64,000 bases of DNA from Delphinapterus leucas. Taxonomy: Eukaryota > Chordata > Mammalia > Artiodactyla > Monodontidae. Positions 36,364 to 48,157 of this stretch are shown piece by piece (position 1 is the first letter of the stretch; each line of letters opens with the position of its first letter). Below the pieces are notes generated by a model. It was not told the origin of the DNA, did not search any database, and saw only the letters and a program-made list of their open reading frames with translations. The translations under genes were made by a program, and so were the position numbers. Where the stretch lies: NCBI RefSeq assembly GCF_002288925.2, contig NW_022098000.1:21551205-21615204 (forward strand), read 5' to 3'.

Positions 36364-36366
36364 CAG

Positions 36367-36472
36367 AGAGCAGGGAGGGTGGCACGCCTGGAGGGCACAG
36401 AATTTCCATGCCCTTTTCCACTTGTATCCTGCCCTAGGCATCTCTTCCATCTGGCTATTCCTGAATTATATC
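36367..36472 (+). mobile_element. Unclassified old repeat, part B
   Basis: Text from gagggtggcacgcctgga to ctggctattcctgaattat continues the element interrupted by the L1. Confidence 0.45.
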
Positions 36473-36935
36473 TGTTGACTGAAAAAAGAGTGCACAACTC
36501 AAGAGCTGTGAGTTCAGTTTTATTTGGGGCAAAATGAGGACTACAGCCATGGAGACAGCCTCTCAGATGCCTCTGAGGAACTGCTCCAAAGAGGTAGGGA
36601 TGGAGGTCAGTATATTCATGATTTGGTGAACGGGGTACATGCCATCAAGCACAGATCTCGGTGGAAGGCTGCTGCTAGTAACAAGGAGCAGATGTCTCTG
36701 TTAGTGATTTTAGTGCTTTTCTTGATATGAGAAGATGCGAAAATTGGGTTCATAAAACTTTCTTCTGAAAATATCTAACTATCTAAAGGCCCGTTCTGCC
36801 AGTTTTTCCAGAGCAAAGAGTGCCTCATTTCTGATCTCCATCCTGAACTCCTTTCAGGGTGTGTTAAAGGTCAGTGACTACAGTGGCTAGTGATTTAATT
36901 CTTGTAGAACTGGATGGAGAGGACTTTTTTTTTCA
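36473..36935 (-). mobile_element. Solo LTR, family not named
   Basis: The block has TG...CA termini, and a polyadenylation signal AATAAA on the minus strand near 36515 within ttttatttggggcaaaatga. Five-base flanks atatc (36468-36472) and ttatc (36936-36940) differ by one base, compatible with an ERVL-size target-site duplication. No retroviral genes are nearby. It interrupts the old repeat between parts B and C. Confidence 0.6.
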
Positions 36936-37255
36936 TTATCATATTCTTTTATAATAAACCAGTAACCTAGTAAGCAAATGTCCTCCTGAGTTCTGTGACC
37001 TTCTCCAGCAATTACTAGAACTCAAGCAGGCGTTGTGGGAATCTCTGATGTATAGCCAGAGCCCGGGTGATAATCCGGACATGCTATTAGCATCTGAAAT
37101 TAGGGAGGGGACAGTCTTAGGGGACTGAGCCCTTAACTTGTGGGTCTGATATTGAGTTGAATTGTAGGACACCCAGTTGGTGTCAGAGAATTGCTTGGTG
37201 ACATAGGGGGAAAACTCACACACTGGAATTAGGTGCAGAATTGTAGTTGGTGATC
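36936..37255 (+). mobile_element. Unclassified old repeat, part C
   Basis: This piece resumes with ttttataataaaccagtaac and runs to ggacacccagttggtgtcag. It is the distal part of the element split by the L1 and the LTR. Confidence 0.45.
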
Positions 37256-37355
37256 AAAAGTAAGACCAGAATCAGAATTTTAAGATGATTGGACATCCAC
37301 ACACAGAAGAATGAAGTTGGACTCCTACCTCATTCCATATACAAAAATTAACCCC

Positions 37356-37685
37356 AGGACTTCCCTGGTGGCCCAGTGGTTAAGAATCCGCCTGCCAGTG
37401 CAGGGGACATGGGTTCAAGCCCTGGTCCGGGAAGATCCCACATGCTGCGGAGCAACTAAGCCCCTGCATCACAACTACTGAGCCTGCGCTCTAGAGCCCA
37501 CGAGCCACAACTACTGAAGCCCGCGCCTAGAGCCCATGCTCTGCAACAAGAGAAGCCACCACAATGAGAAGCCCGTGCACCACAACGAAGAGTAGCCTCC
37601 GCTCGCCGCAACTAGAGAAAGCCCGTGCGCAGCAACAAAGACCCAACGCAGCCAAAAATAAATAAATTAAATAAATAAATAAATA
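37356..37685 (+). mobile_element. CHR-type SINE, long form
   Basis: Full head, body and AAATAAAT tail. A perfect 13-bp target-site duplication of L1 sequence, aaaaattaacccc, lies at 37343-37355 and 37686-37698. Confidence 0.97.
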
Positions 37686-37863
37686 AAAAATTAACCCCCA
37701 ATACATCAGAGACGTAAATGTAAGAGGTAAAACTATAAAAGAAAACATAGGTGTAAATCTTCATGATTTTGAACTGGGTAATGGTTTCTTAGATTTGATA
37801 CCAAAAGCACAACCAATAAGGAAAAACCAGGTAAATTGGACTTCATCAAAATTAAAACTTTTG

Positions 37864-37992
37864 GGACTTCCCTGGCGGTCCAGTGGTTAAGACCCTGTGC
37901 TTCCAATGTAGGAGGCACGGTTTGATTCTTAGTCAGGGAACTATGATCTCACATGCCGCGCAGCACGGCCAGAAAATAAATAAATAAAAATA
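37864..37992 (+). mobile_element. CHR-1-like short SINE
   Basis: A tRNA-like head (acttccctggcggtccagtg) is followed by the gtcagggaactatgatctc block and an A-rich tail. Ten-base flanks aaaacttttg at 37854-37863 and 37993-38002 are the target-site duplication. Confidence 0.92.
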
Positions 37993-39054
37993 AAAACTTT
38001 TGTGCCTCAAAGAGCACTATAAAATGAAAAGCCAACCCACCAAAAACTGGGAGAAAATATTTGTATATCATATATCTGCAAATCATATATTAGATATTAT
38101 ATATCAATAAATCTATACTCTGGTATCCAGAATATATAAAGACTCTTACAACTCAACAATAAAAAGACATATAACTCAATAGAAAAGTGAATGAGAAATC
38201 TGGATAGACATTTCTCAGAAGAAGATATACAAATGCACAATAAACACATGAAAAGAAGTTTGACATTATTAGTCACAAGGGAAATGCAAATCAAAACCAC
38301 AATGAGATACTACTTCTTCATACCCACTAGGAAACTATAATTGAAAACACAGATAATATCAAGTGTTACTGAGGAGAAAGTGGGGAAACTATTACCCTCA
38401 TACACTGCTAGTGGGAATGTAAAATAATGCAGCCACTTTAGAAAACAGTTTGGCAGTTCTTCGAAAAGCTAAACATAGTGCAACTATCTGACCCAGTAAT
38501 TTGACCCCTAAATGTATACCCAAGAGAACTGAAAACATATATCCACACAAAAACTTGTACACGAATGCTCATAGCAGCAGTATTCATAATAGCCAAAATG
38601 GAAACAATCCAAATGTCCATCAACTGATGAATGGATAAACAAAATGTGGTATAGCTATACAATAGAATATTATTCAGTCATAAAAAGGAATGATGTAGGG
38701 GTTCATACTACAGTTAAGTATGACCTTGAAAATATGATGCTAGGTGAAAAAAGTCAGTCACCAAAGGCCACATACTGTATGATTCCATTTTTATGAAATG
38801 TCCAGAATAGGCAAATCCACAGAGACAGAAAGTAAATTAGTGGTTGCCAGGATTTAGAAGGAGGAAGGAATGGGGAGTCAATAGGTACAAGTTTCTTCTG
38901 GGGGAGATGAAAATGTTCTGGAATTAGGGAGTAGTGATGGTTGCACAACTTTGGGAAGACACTAAGAACCACTCAGTTGCATACTTTGAGAGTGTGAATT
39001 TTATGGTATGTAAATTATATCTCAAAAAATTCTATGAAAAAATACTGATGACTA

Positions 39055-39175
39055 GTCTCTAGTCAGATCAATCAAATCCAAATATCTGGGCATGAGACCA
39101 GGGCATTTAAATTTTTAAAGGCACCCTGGTGATTCTGAAGCACCAGCGGTTTGTAATCCACTGCATTAAATAAAC
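39055..39175 (+). mobile_element. MER5 fragment
   Basis: The piece containing ccctggtgattctgaagcac matches the right half of MER5 elements. Confidence 0.55.
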
Positions 39176-40489
39176 CATCAGTCTTTTTTTTTTATTGTGA
39201 ATTTGTTGGCAGATATTAACAAGACTCTTTGAACTTCCATGGCTCTAGTGGTAATTTTGATGGGGACAGATGGTAGGAAAAGGTCTAGAGTAATGGTAGC
39301 TAAAATTTACCAGTGTCAGAATTCACCAGTGCTATCAACAAAGGGATATATTGTTTCAATTCATTATAACGTGTTTTTTAAAAAACAGTTTTCCCCAGTG
39401 CTAATCAGTTGGCTGTTCTTACATGTTCTCCCTGTTGCAATATCATAGAAGATTTTTCAAAGGATGTAACATTACCCTTAATTACAGTGTCACTATAACA
39501 ATGTGTACAATCTGTAATGTCAGGGTTTTATTTTTTTAATCTACTCCTGCTTCTAAGTTCCCACTGGAATAGCTATGGTGACTCCTAGTCCTGAGGATTT
39601 CCCTTTGGACCCAAAAGTGGGATGCAGACTTCAGACCCTGGGGCTGTCCAAAGGGTGGGGTGCTTTAAGCAAGCACAGGCTAAACTATTTCACCTATCCT
39701 AACTGAAGGCAAGAACCACAATTGCCAAGTAGTTTTTAATTTTACTTTATCATTTGTTTAATGTTGCCACTTAATTCCAAAAAGGAAGATGAAGTAATTT
39801 GATTGTCTAAGAAGGTAGATTTAGGCCCAAAATAGGCCTCATAAGCAAAGTATTCATTTTCCAGCATGGTTCCTTATGCAGAGAGATATGAGCCTAAAAA
39901 ATCCACTTAACCTAAATATTATGTATCATTTTGTAAAATGTTTTCTACATGGTCTAATCCCGTGATGAGAAGCAGCAGGAACAAAGCCACGCAGAAGATG
40001 TAATGGCAAAGTTCTCTACTGGGAAACACCTTGTTTCTGCTAAGATACCAGAATTATACACACTTTTTTATTAGAAAAGTTTAGCACATTTAAGCAATAA
40101 CCTGTCTGAAACATGTAAGTCTCTAAATAATGGCTTTCAAACTTTTAATCTCCTATTAATAAGCATAATAGATGGAATGCAAAACACTCTCCTGAAGCAT
40201 ATCAGAGTTATACAAAATAACTGTACCTATAACTTTGCTACTTTGCACTCCTTACAAGAAAGCATATCAATATTGAAGTAAGTAAAAGCAATGTTATTAA
40301 TATTGAATCTAGACTTCTGTTCATTGTACCAGTCTTTGTTAATATTGAATTATACTAATTACATTAATATTTAATTTGGGGATAGATTCAATAGAAATGC
40401 AATTACGACAATCTATTGCGAGAGGTTCAATACTGGGGCAATATACTGAATCTACTGAATTTAGAATTTCCCTAATAATAACATCAATT
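39176..40489. other. Unrecognised AT-rich DNA
   Basis: No gene or confident repeat. The base composition is AT-rich throughout, with many short frames only. Confidence 0.4.
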
Positions 40490-42500
40490 TAGACAAGCTT
40501 CTTACTAGATACCTCTGACCTAGCCATGATGGAGAAACTGGTACCAAACAGCCCTCTTACTATAAACAACCACAAAACTAGGTACAGTATATAAAATAGA
40601 CACTGGACAATAGTCTGGGAGGACTGTAATTCCTGAAAGAAGGGAAACAAACAAGGTAAGTTATGTATACACACAAAAAACTTAACTGATGAATTATCTC
40701 AAACATTTAAAGAGAAAATAATACTAATCCTACACAATCCTTTTTAGAAAATAGAGGAGGGGGGAACACTTACAAACTTGTTTTATGAGATGAGAGTTAC
40801 TCTTACATCAAAACCAAAAAAAGACATTACAAAAAAACCCCCCAAAACTGCTGACCAATATTATCAAGAACATAGATTAAAAAGTCCTTAACAAAATTTT
40901 AGCAAATTGAGCCCAGCAACATGGAAAAAGAATAATTATCATGATCAAATGGGGTTTATTCCGGGAATGCAACACTAGTTTAACATTTGAATACAAATTG
41001 ATGCAATAACAGAATAAAGAAGAAAAATCATGTGATCATCTCCATGGACGCAGGAAAAGTATTTGACAAAATATAACACTCATTCATGATAAAACCTCTC
41101 AGCAAACACAGAATAATAGGAAACTTTCTTAACCCAATAGAGGACATCTACAACTAGCAACATACTAGTGAAAGATTAAAACTTTTTCCCCTAAGATTAA
41201 GATCAGGACAAGTATTCCACTCTCACCACTCCTAGTAGAGGTCTTCAACAGTGTAATAAGACAAGGAAAAAAAGGCATAAAACTATAAAGGAAGCAGTAA
41301 AACTATCTTTGCAGATGACATCATCCTATACATAGAAAATCTTAGACAACTTAACAAAAGCTACTAGAACTATTAAGTGAATTTAGGAAAGTTTCAGAAT
41401 ACAAGATCAATATACAAAACTCGGTTGTATTTCTATATATTAGCTAATAAACATTTGAAAAATTAAGCTTAAAATAATGCCATTTAGAATAACATAAAAA
41501 CCCCGAAGTCAGATATGTCCTTAATAAAACATATGTAAGATATATACCATGAAAACTACAAAATATTGCTAAGAGGATCAAAGAAGACAAAAACAAATGG
41601 AGAGAAATATTTACTGTCTCTTGTTAAGATGTCAATTCCCCAAAAGTGACCTAAAGATTTGACACAACTGCAATCAGAATCCCAGAAGACTTTTTTTGGT
41701 AGAAATTAACAAATAGACTATAAAATTTTTATGGAAATTTTAAGGGTCTGAAAGAGATGAAGCAATTCTGAAAAAAAAAATTGGAGGATATACACTATTT
41801 CAAGATTGCTAAAATCCTATGGTAATCAGGACAGTGTGGTATTAGCATAAAGGCAGACAAACAGATCACTGGATCAGAACATTGTATAAGAGTAGAACCA
41901 TATGTATTAATTTTTGACCAAGGTACTAAAGAAGCTCAATAAGGGAAAAAACTACTTCTATCAAATGGTGCTGAAACAACTGGCTATCTAGGGAAAAAAA
42001 AAAAAATCAATTGCAACTCATACTCACACCAAACACAAAAAATAGTTTGAGATGGATCATAGCTTTTAATATAAAAGCAGAAACCATAAAGCTTCTAGAA
42101 AATAAACACAGGGGGTTATCTTTGCAAATATTTCTTTGTCAGGACCCACAAAGCACTAATCATAAAAGAAACAAATTGAGAAAATTGACTTAATCGAAAT
42201 TTAAAACTTCTGTTCATCAAAAGACCCTGTTAAGACACTGACGAGAGTTCCTTGGTGGCCTAGTGGTTAGGATTCTGGGCTTTCACTGCCATGGCCCGGG
42301 TTCAGTCCCTGGTCAGGGAGTCAGGGAACTGAAATCCCACAAGCCGTGCAGCGAGGCCAAAAAAAAAAAAAAAAAGGGCATTGGATAAGCAAACTATATG
42401 TGGGAGAAAATATTCACAACATACATATCTGACAAAGGACTTGTATCCAGAATATATGAACAACTCTTATGACTCAATAATTAAAAGATGAACAAACCAA
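40490..42500 (+). mobile_element. Decayed L1 with reverse-transcriptase region
   Basis: After a possible 5' segment (about 40490-40740), ORF2 sequence is recognisable from about 40840. The reverse transcriptase catalytic block FADDIILY is legible at 41308-41331. The C-terminal region follows to about 42495. Stops and indels are frequent. A short SINE sits at about 42247-42376. Confidence 0.8.
42247..42376 (+). mobile_element. CHR-1-like short SINE
   Basis: Head gttccttggtggcctagtgg, a middle block with a duplicated gtcagggag, and a poly-A tail at 42359-42376. Target-site duplications are not clear. Confidence 0.88.
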
Positions 42501-43000
42501 TTTTTTAAAAGTAGTCAAGAAGATTTCTACTTTCAGAAAGATGGAGTAGACATACTTTTCCCATACTCCTCCTGCTAAGTACAGCTAAAAACTCTGGACA
42601 TTCTATATAAAGCAAAGATAAGAATACTCCGAAAGGTGGGGAAAAGGCAGACCAGCTATAGACCTCAGGAATTGAGGAACAAGGTGGTAAGTTCCCTGGG
42701 TCTTCTTTTTGCCTCATATATCCCAGACTGGGTGCTAGAGAAGCCAGCAATCTGGAAATGCCAATGGCTGCGCACATGCACACACGCAGATACACACACA
42801 CACGTGCTCTAGAAAAGCCTGCTGGCTCTAGCCAAAGGACCAAAAGGGACAGCCTTGGGTCTGGTTCCAGCTGTTCAATCTTTTTTTGTATGCTGTGAGG
42901 AATAAATCACCCTTCTAGCCTAAACTTTAATGGGGTTTAACGAAGAGCCCTAATTCAACTTAAAACTATTTTTTTTTCTGAGATCAAACTCTACTTTCTT
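42501..43000 (+). mobile_element. Old L1 5' region
   Basis: The text gaaagatggagtagacata followed by ctaagtacagctaaaaactc resembles the start of old L1 elements. A short CA-rich patch lies at about 42775-42805. Confidence 0.5.
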
Positions 43001-43124
43001 ATCTCAAGTTAATTCTGCTCCTTTCTTTAACTGTGTCAGTCATGCTTACCCCACTTTCTTCAGTGCTTAGCCTGTATCCTATATTGCATCTCCTCAACAT
43101 CAATTTTAGTGAGCCATAATTTGC

Positions 43125-43535
43125 TTCAATATGCACCCATTTTAAATGCATAATCTGATAAGTTGTGATGCATGCATATACCAAAGAAATTATAACTGCA
43201 ATCAATATATAGAACATTTTCATCACCCTCAAAAGTTTCATCTTCCTTCTTGGCAGTCCATCTCTCAGCCCCAAGTGTTTTTTGGTCACTAAATTTGCAT
43301 TTTCACTATAGTTTGTACTTATACTTTTGGGTCTGGCTTTTTTCACTCAGCATATGGTTTTGCATGTGTGTCGTATTTACCTGTAGTTTGTTCCTTTTTA
43401 TTGTTGAGTAGTATTCTACTGTACAGATATACACCACATTTTGTTTATCCATTCACCAGCTGAAAGACATTTGGGTTGTATCCTATTTGGGCCATTAGTG
43501 TGAATAAAACTGCAGTGATCATTCATGGAAAAAGA
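43125..43535 (-). mobile_element. Old L1 3' fragment
   Basis: Antisense L1 3' text, including ttttgtttatccattcacca and gtagtattctactgtaca, equivalent to the tail region seen at 28455-29698. Confidence 0.75.
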
Positions 43536-43539
43536 AATG

Positions 43540-45040
43540 ACATAGAAGTGTATTTATTGATAGGGAAAAATGTTCATGACCAATTGCTAAATGAAAAAAA
43601 ATAGGTTACAGAACAGTTTATACAATACGGACCCAATTTTGTAAAGAATATATTTGTGTAAATAAATAAATGTATAGAAAAAAGCCTCAAATGTTAATGA
43701 TGGTTATCTCTGGGTGTTGAGATTACATGATTTTTAAGTTAAAAAACCAATAAAGTGGGCAAAAGACTGTAACAGACACTTCACACAGGAGGATCGGCCA
43801 ATTAGCACGTGAAAACCGATGCTTAGTCATCAAGGAAATGCAAATTACAGTCACCAGGTGATGCCACGACTGACAGCACCAAGTGTGGGCCAAGATGTAG
43901 AGCAACAGAACCTCATATGTTACTGGCGGGAAAGTAAAACTGTACAACCACTTTGAAAACTGGTCTGGCCGTTTCTCGTAAAGTTAAACATGCACCTACC
44001 CTATGACCCAGAAAATACACCTCTAGGTATTTACCCAGGAGAAATGAAAACATTGGATACAGAAAAGACTTGTGCATGAACATTCATAGCAGTTTTATTC
44101 CTAACACAGAATGTTCCAGTAAGAAAATTAGATTTCAAAAAATTTTACCTTTCTCTCTTTTCTTTTCCTAGCCCTGGCTTCAAAACTAGAATAGCACAAA
44201 CTAGAAACAACTCAAATGTCCATTGGTAGGAGCATGAATAAACAAAACGGGTCCTTCCATACAAACAAATACTATTCAGCAATAAAAAAAAATAACAAAA
44301 GAAAATCATTTCTGATACACACAACATATGGATGGGCCTCAATATCGTTATGCTGAGTGAAAGAAGCCAGGTACAAAAAGATACATACTGATTCCATTTA
44401 TATGACGTTCTGAAATAGGCAAAACCAACCTGTGGCAAAAGAAATCAGGGGAGTGGTTCCCTGTGGAGTGGGGTGGGCTGGGAGGGGTTGACAGGGATGG
44501 GGCCTGAGGGATATCTGGGGGGTTATGGCAGTATTCTGTATCGTGATGGGTATGCATTACACAGACAGATGTGACTGCTGAAACTCAGAACTGTACACTT
44601 AAGACCTGTCATTTCTGGTTTCCCTGGTGGCGCAGTGGTTAAGAATCCACCTGCCAATGCAGGAGACACGGGTTCCAGCCCTGGTCCGGGAAGATCCCAC
44701 ATGCCGTGGAGCAACTAAGCCCATGTGCCACAACTACTGAGCCTGAGCTCTAGAGCCCGTGAGCCACAACTACTGAGCCTGCGCTCAAGAGCCTGCGAGC
44801 CACAACTACTGAAGCCCGCGCCTAGAGCCCGTGCTCCGCAACAAGAGAAGCCACCGCAATGAGAAGCCCGCACACCGCAACGAAGAGTAGCCCCCACTCG
44901 CCGCAACTAGAGAAAGCCCGCGTGCAACAATGAAGACCCGATGCAGCCAAAAATAAGTAAATAAAATAAATAAATTTATAAAAATCAAAAAGAGTGGTCC
45001 TTTTTACTGTACATGAGTTATACTTCAATAAAAATGGGGA
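43540..45040 (+). mobile_element. L1 3' portions with a nested SINE
   Basis: About 43540-43735 resembles an L1ME 3' end. About 43738-45040 is a second L1 tail, running through gaccagaaaatacacctc to aactgtacacttaagacctg. It resumes after the SINE as actgtacatgagttatac and ends in a poly-A-like run. Confidence 0.75.
44617..44985 (+). mobile_element. CHR-type SINE, long form with extra module
   Basis: Full-length long form of about 370 bp. The excess comes from an additional CACAACTACTGAGCC module of about 36 bp between 44729 and 44810, a tandem expansion. B-box-like ggttccagccc is present. It divides the L1 3' end. Confidence 0.94.
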
Positions 45041-45589
45041 AAATTAAAAACAAACAAATCTTGTTGTTAAGGTAAATTTCAAACATACAAAACAGTAGAA
45101 AGTATACTTTTATGAGTACTCCATTATAATTGAGTAATGATTTGCTAACTTCTGTTACTGGCAATAAATTGCTTAGACACACACAACTAATTCCCCACTT
45201 GTTCATGAGCCAAGAATGACTGTGTGTTGACTTTCTAATAAAAGGCTTTTTCCTCCCTTGTCAGGTCTCACGGTTTGAGAAATTTCTAGAATTTTAGAAA
45301 GGTAGAATTTTCTAGCCTTCTCAGGGATTTCAATGGAATGTCAGAATTTGACCCATTGACATCTATTGAAAAAATGTGGTCATTTTCAAATACCAGAGAG
45401 GTTTCATTTTTTAGGTTTTTTTTTTTTTAACTGGTCAAGATTGCCTTTAGGAGGAAACAACCAGGGTTGATTGATTTTAAAATAAGGTCAATATTTTTTT
45501 CTATTTCACCAACTGAAGAACTACAATGGTAATTTATGCCGTACTTCTCTCCATTCATATTTTAGAAGATGAATTAATGAAAGGAATGA
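45041..45589. other. Unrecognised DNA
   Basis: No gene or named repeat. Confidence 0.35.
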
Positions 45590-45790
45590 GGTAGACTGGG
45601 GTTAGAATGCTGTTTTTACCAATTAACAATATTTGTTATGTGATCTTGAATAAATTTCTTCATCTTTCTGACCCTCAGTCTCCTCATCAACAGGCCTAAG
45701 AATATGTACCTCAAAGTGTCATAATGAAGATTAAATATCATCTGAGAAAATGCCTGGACATCTGCCAGGAGCTCAGTAAATATTACTGCC
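45590..45790 (+). mobile_element. MIR SINE
   Basis: MIR order is visible: tgtgatcttgaataaatttc, ctcagtctcctcatcaac, aatgcctggacatctgcc and a tail near cagtaaatatta. Confidence 0.75.
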
Positions 45791-46640
45791 TTCCCTTAAC
45801 TCCTTAGCAGAGGACAAGAGTGAAGAATGTTCCTTCCTCCATATTTCAGAGGTAGGTACACTCTGAAATCTGGACCTTCTTTGGGGAATTTATACAAGCC
45901 CAGTTTGAACTCTTTTACAGGTGAGGTGGCTATAGGTGGATCGAGGCAGGTGGGAGTGGGAGGGCTGTGCGATCCTCGCCTTTTATCTCCCTAGAACATC
46001 ATAAACATTTTACAGTAACTAATGATGAAAATATTGTCTGCAGTTTCTATTCTTCTCGATGAAAGTGTACTTGGAAAGCCATGTCTTGTTGTGGTTCTCC
46101 CTAGAAAGCATTGATCTGGGGCCCAGCTGGTGTGTGGGAGGCCAGCTTTCCCATGAACTGGTGGTGGGGACACGTCAGCACAGGCTGCCAAGATGAGTCT
46201 CAGACCCTGAACGATGCTCCCCAGTGTGTGTCAGGGAGGGCAGGCGTGTAGAGGTCTCTCTACCCTTCCTTCCTTTTTGTTTAAAGACAAGATCCATTTC
46301 TGCCTTTGTCACCCCCTGCAGAGCCACCAGATCTCTGAAGCCGAACCAGATCTCTGTAATAAATTACCTGAGAAAAGGGAAAAGGACAAAGTAACGTGTT
46401 TAGAAATCTGACTTTCTTCCTGGTGCATTCAGGGTTACCTGTTCCAAAAGGGCAGGGTTGCACTAAGGTGTGTGCTGGGGAGTTTGCAGGCTAACGTTCG
46501 TAGAAAAAGTTCAGTTGGTTCATTTAAGTCGTCATTTATAAATTTTTCATATTAAGGGTGAAATGTTTCCAAACCTGGGAAAATAGTGTTACAAAACAGC
46601 ACTGGACATTTGTACTGCATGTACAAATAAACCTATAGTT
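45791..46640. other. Unrecognised single-copy-like DNA
   Basis: No gene or named repeat. Confidence 0.35.
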
Positions 46641-46830
46641 GACTAAACCTTAACAACAATTCTGCAAGGTTGGTAATGTATCACTCATTTTTTAAACAAG
46701 GAAACACAGGCTCAAAGAAGTTGTGTGTTTGCTTGGTGTCATACACGTGGTAAGGAAGAAAACGAGGCCTAGAATCCTGGCCTCCTGGCTCCAAATCTTT
46801 TCCCACTAGATGGTCCATGAATGCTAGATG
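46641..46830 (-). mobile_element. MIR SINE fragment
   Basis: Reversed MIR text: aacaaggaaacacaggctc, then ctggcctcctggctcca. Confidence 0.6.
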
Positions 46831-47663
46831 ACAGTTTGAATTCTTTTGAGAGTAGTTATTATTGACTGGCCAGCGGAAAATTAGCCCAGACTAGACTATG
46901 AATCTGGGGATCCAGAGAGTGAGGGGAAAGTTGGAGACATACGCAGCAGATGTGAGATGCTGCACACAAACACCACAGCAAGGGCTTCAGCGCTAGGTGA
47001 GAGGAGCTTCTGATGGACTCTATTGAATTGGATCCCCTTTCATATATTTATTTCCCTTCTGAGATTATACCTCTTTTCTGGGCTGAGAACAAACAATGCA
47101 GAGTGAAGAACAAAGAAAACAGAAACACATATCATTTCCAGAGAGTGTCAAAAGTATCATCAAAATGAGGGAGAAATTCATAAATGTACATATAATTTTT
47201 TTCGATTAAAAACAGTGTCCCACCAAGTAAGAGCTTGTTTGATTTTTTTTTTTTTTGGTCAGCCCAATGTATTTTTGTTAGCAATGTTGACCACTGAAAT
47301 TATTTTCTTAGCACAGAATTTTCCAGTAAACCTCCCACATCAGTGTAAACTTCCTGTTCCTCTTCTTAGGCCCCTCATTACAGGCAGCAGGAGAGCTGAT
47401 ATTCAGCAGAAAATTAACTTGGCAGGGTGTGTGCTTAAAGGCATCAAGTTCTAAGGAAAGGAAGTTTTTGTTTTGTTTTGTTTTACCTTGTTTTACAAAG
47501 CATTGCTTTTTACTTGTGGTGGGCCTTTTGAAGTTATGGATTTTATTTTCTGAAGATAGAGGCTTTTGGTTTAGCACAATTCTCAGTACCTGGAAAATAT
47601 TCAGTGTGAGTTGTTGAACTGAGTGTTTAACATGTACTTCCCCTTGACCAAAGAGAAACTTTT
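46831..47663. other. Unrecognised DNA
   Basis: Short T-rich patches at about 47239-47255 and 47466-47485. No gene or named repeat. Confidence 0.35.
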
Positions 47664-47670
47664 AGGGGTC

Positions 47671-47825
47671 TTTTTTTTTTTTTTTGCAGTACGCAGGCCT
47701 CTCACCGGGACGGCTCACGGGCCCAGCCGCTTCGCGGCATGCGGGATCCTCCCCGACCGGGGCACGAACCCATGTCCCCTGCATCGGCAGGCGGACTCTC
47801 AACCACTGCACCACCAGGGAAGCCC
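47671..47825 (-). mobile_element. CHR-type SINE, short form with internal deletion
   Basis: Minus-strand short form. The segment normally between CTCTCAC and GGCTCACGGG is missing roughly 45 bp compared with the copies at 21526 and 29404. Flanks aggggtc at 47664-47670 and 47826-47832 are the probable target-site duplication. The tail is the T run from 47671. Confidence 0.93.
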
Positions 47826-47943
47826 AGGGGTCATTTTTTTTTATTGTAGACAAGCTTATAGGAACAGGCGATCTTTGGAAATTGGGGAAATTGATTCGTG
47901 AGGACTATGGTCCAAGAGCACACTTTTTAAAAAGAGGCCTTTG

Positions 47944-48157
47944 GGGCTTCCCTGGTGGCACAGTGGTTGAGAGTCCGCCTGCCGATGCAGGGGACGCGGG
48001 TTCGTGCCCCGGTCTGGGGAGATCCCACATGCCGCGGAGCACCTGGGCCCGTGAGCCATGGCCGCTGAGCCTGCGCGTCCAGAGCCTGTGCTCCACAGCG
48101 GGAGAGGCCACGGCAGTGAGAGGCCCGCGTACCGCAAAAAAAAAAAAAGAAGAAAAA
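47944..48157 (+). mobile_element. CHR-type SINE, short form
   Basis: Intact-looking promoter with tggcacagtgg and B box ggttcgtgccc at 47999-48009. The A tail has a few G interruptions. A perfect 15-bp target-site duplication, aaaaagaggcctttg, lies at 47929-47943 and 48158-48172. It lies opposite to the SINE 118 bp upstream. Confidence 0.97.

Larger units (their letters stand above)
33175..36366 (+). mobile_element. L1 with 5' end but no 3' end
   Basis: The copy starts at the L1 5' terminus (gccaagatggaggagtagac). It continues through a GC-rich 5' untranslated region (about 33200-34700), an ORF1 remnant (34987-35532), a long inter-ORF spacer of about 550 bp and the ORF2 endonuclease start (about 36090-36360). 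It stops abruptly inside the endonuclease region with no poly(A) tail. L1 insertions normally lose the 5' end, so losing only the 3' end is unusual. It splits the surrounding old repeat. Confidence 0.85.
37260..39045 (+). mobile_element. L1 3' portion with two nested SINEs
   Basis: L1 ORF2 C-terminal and 3' untranslated sequence, recognisable from cattccatatacaaaaatta through acaaaatgtggtatagctat to ttatggtatgtaaattatat. SINEs at 37356-37685 and 37864-37992 inserted into it independently, each with its own duplication. Coding capacity is lost. Confidence 0.88.
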
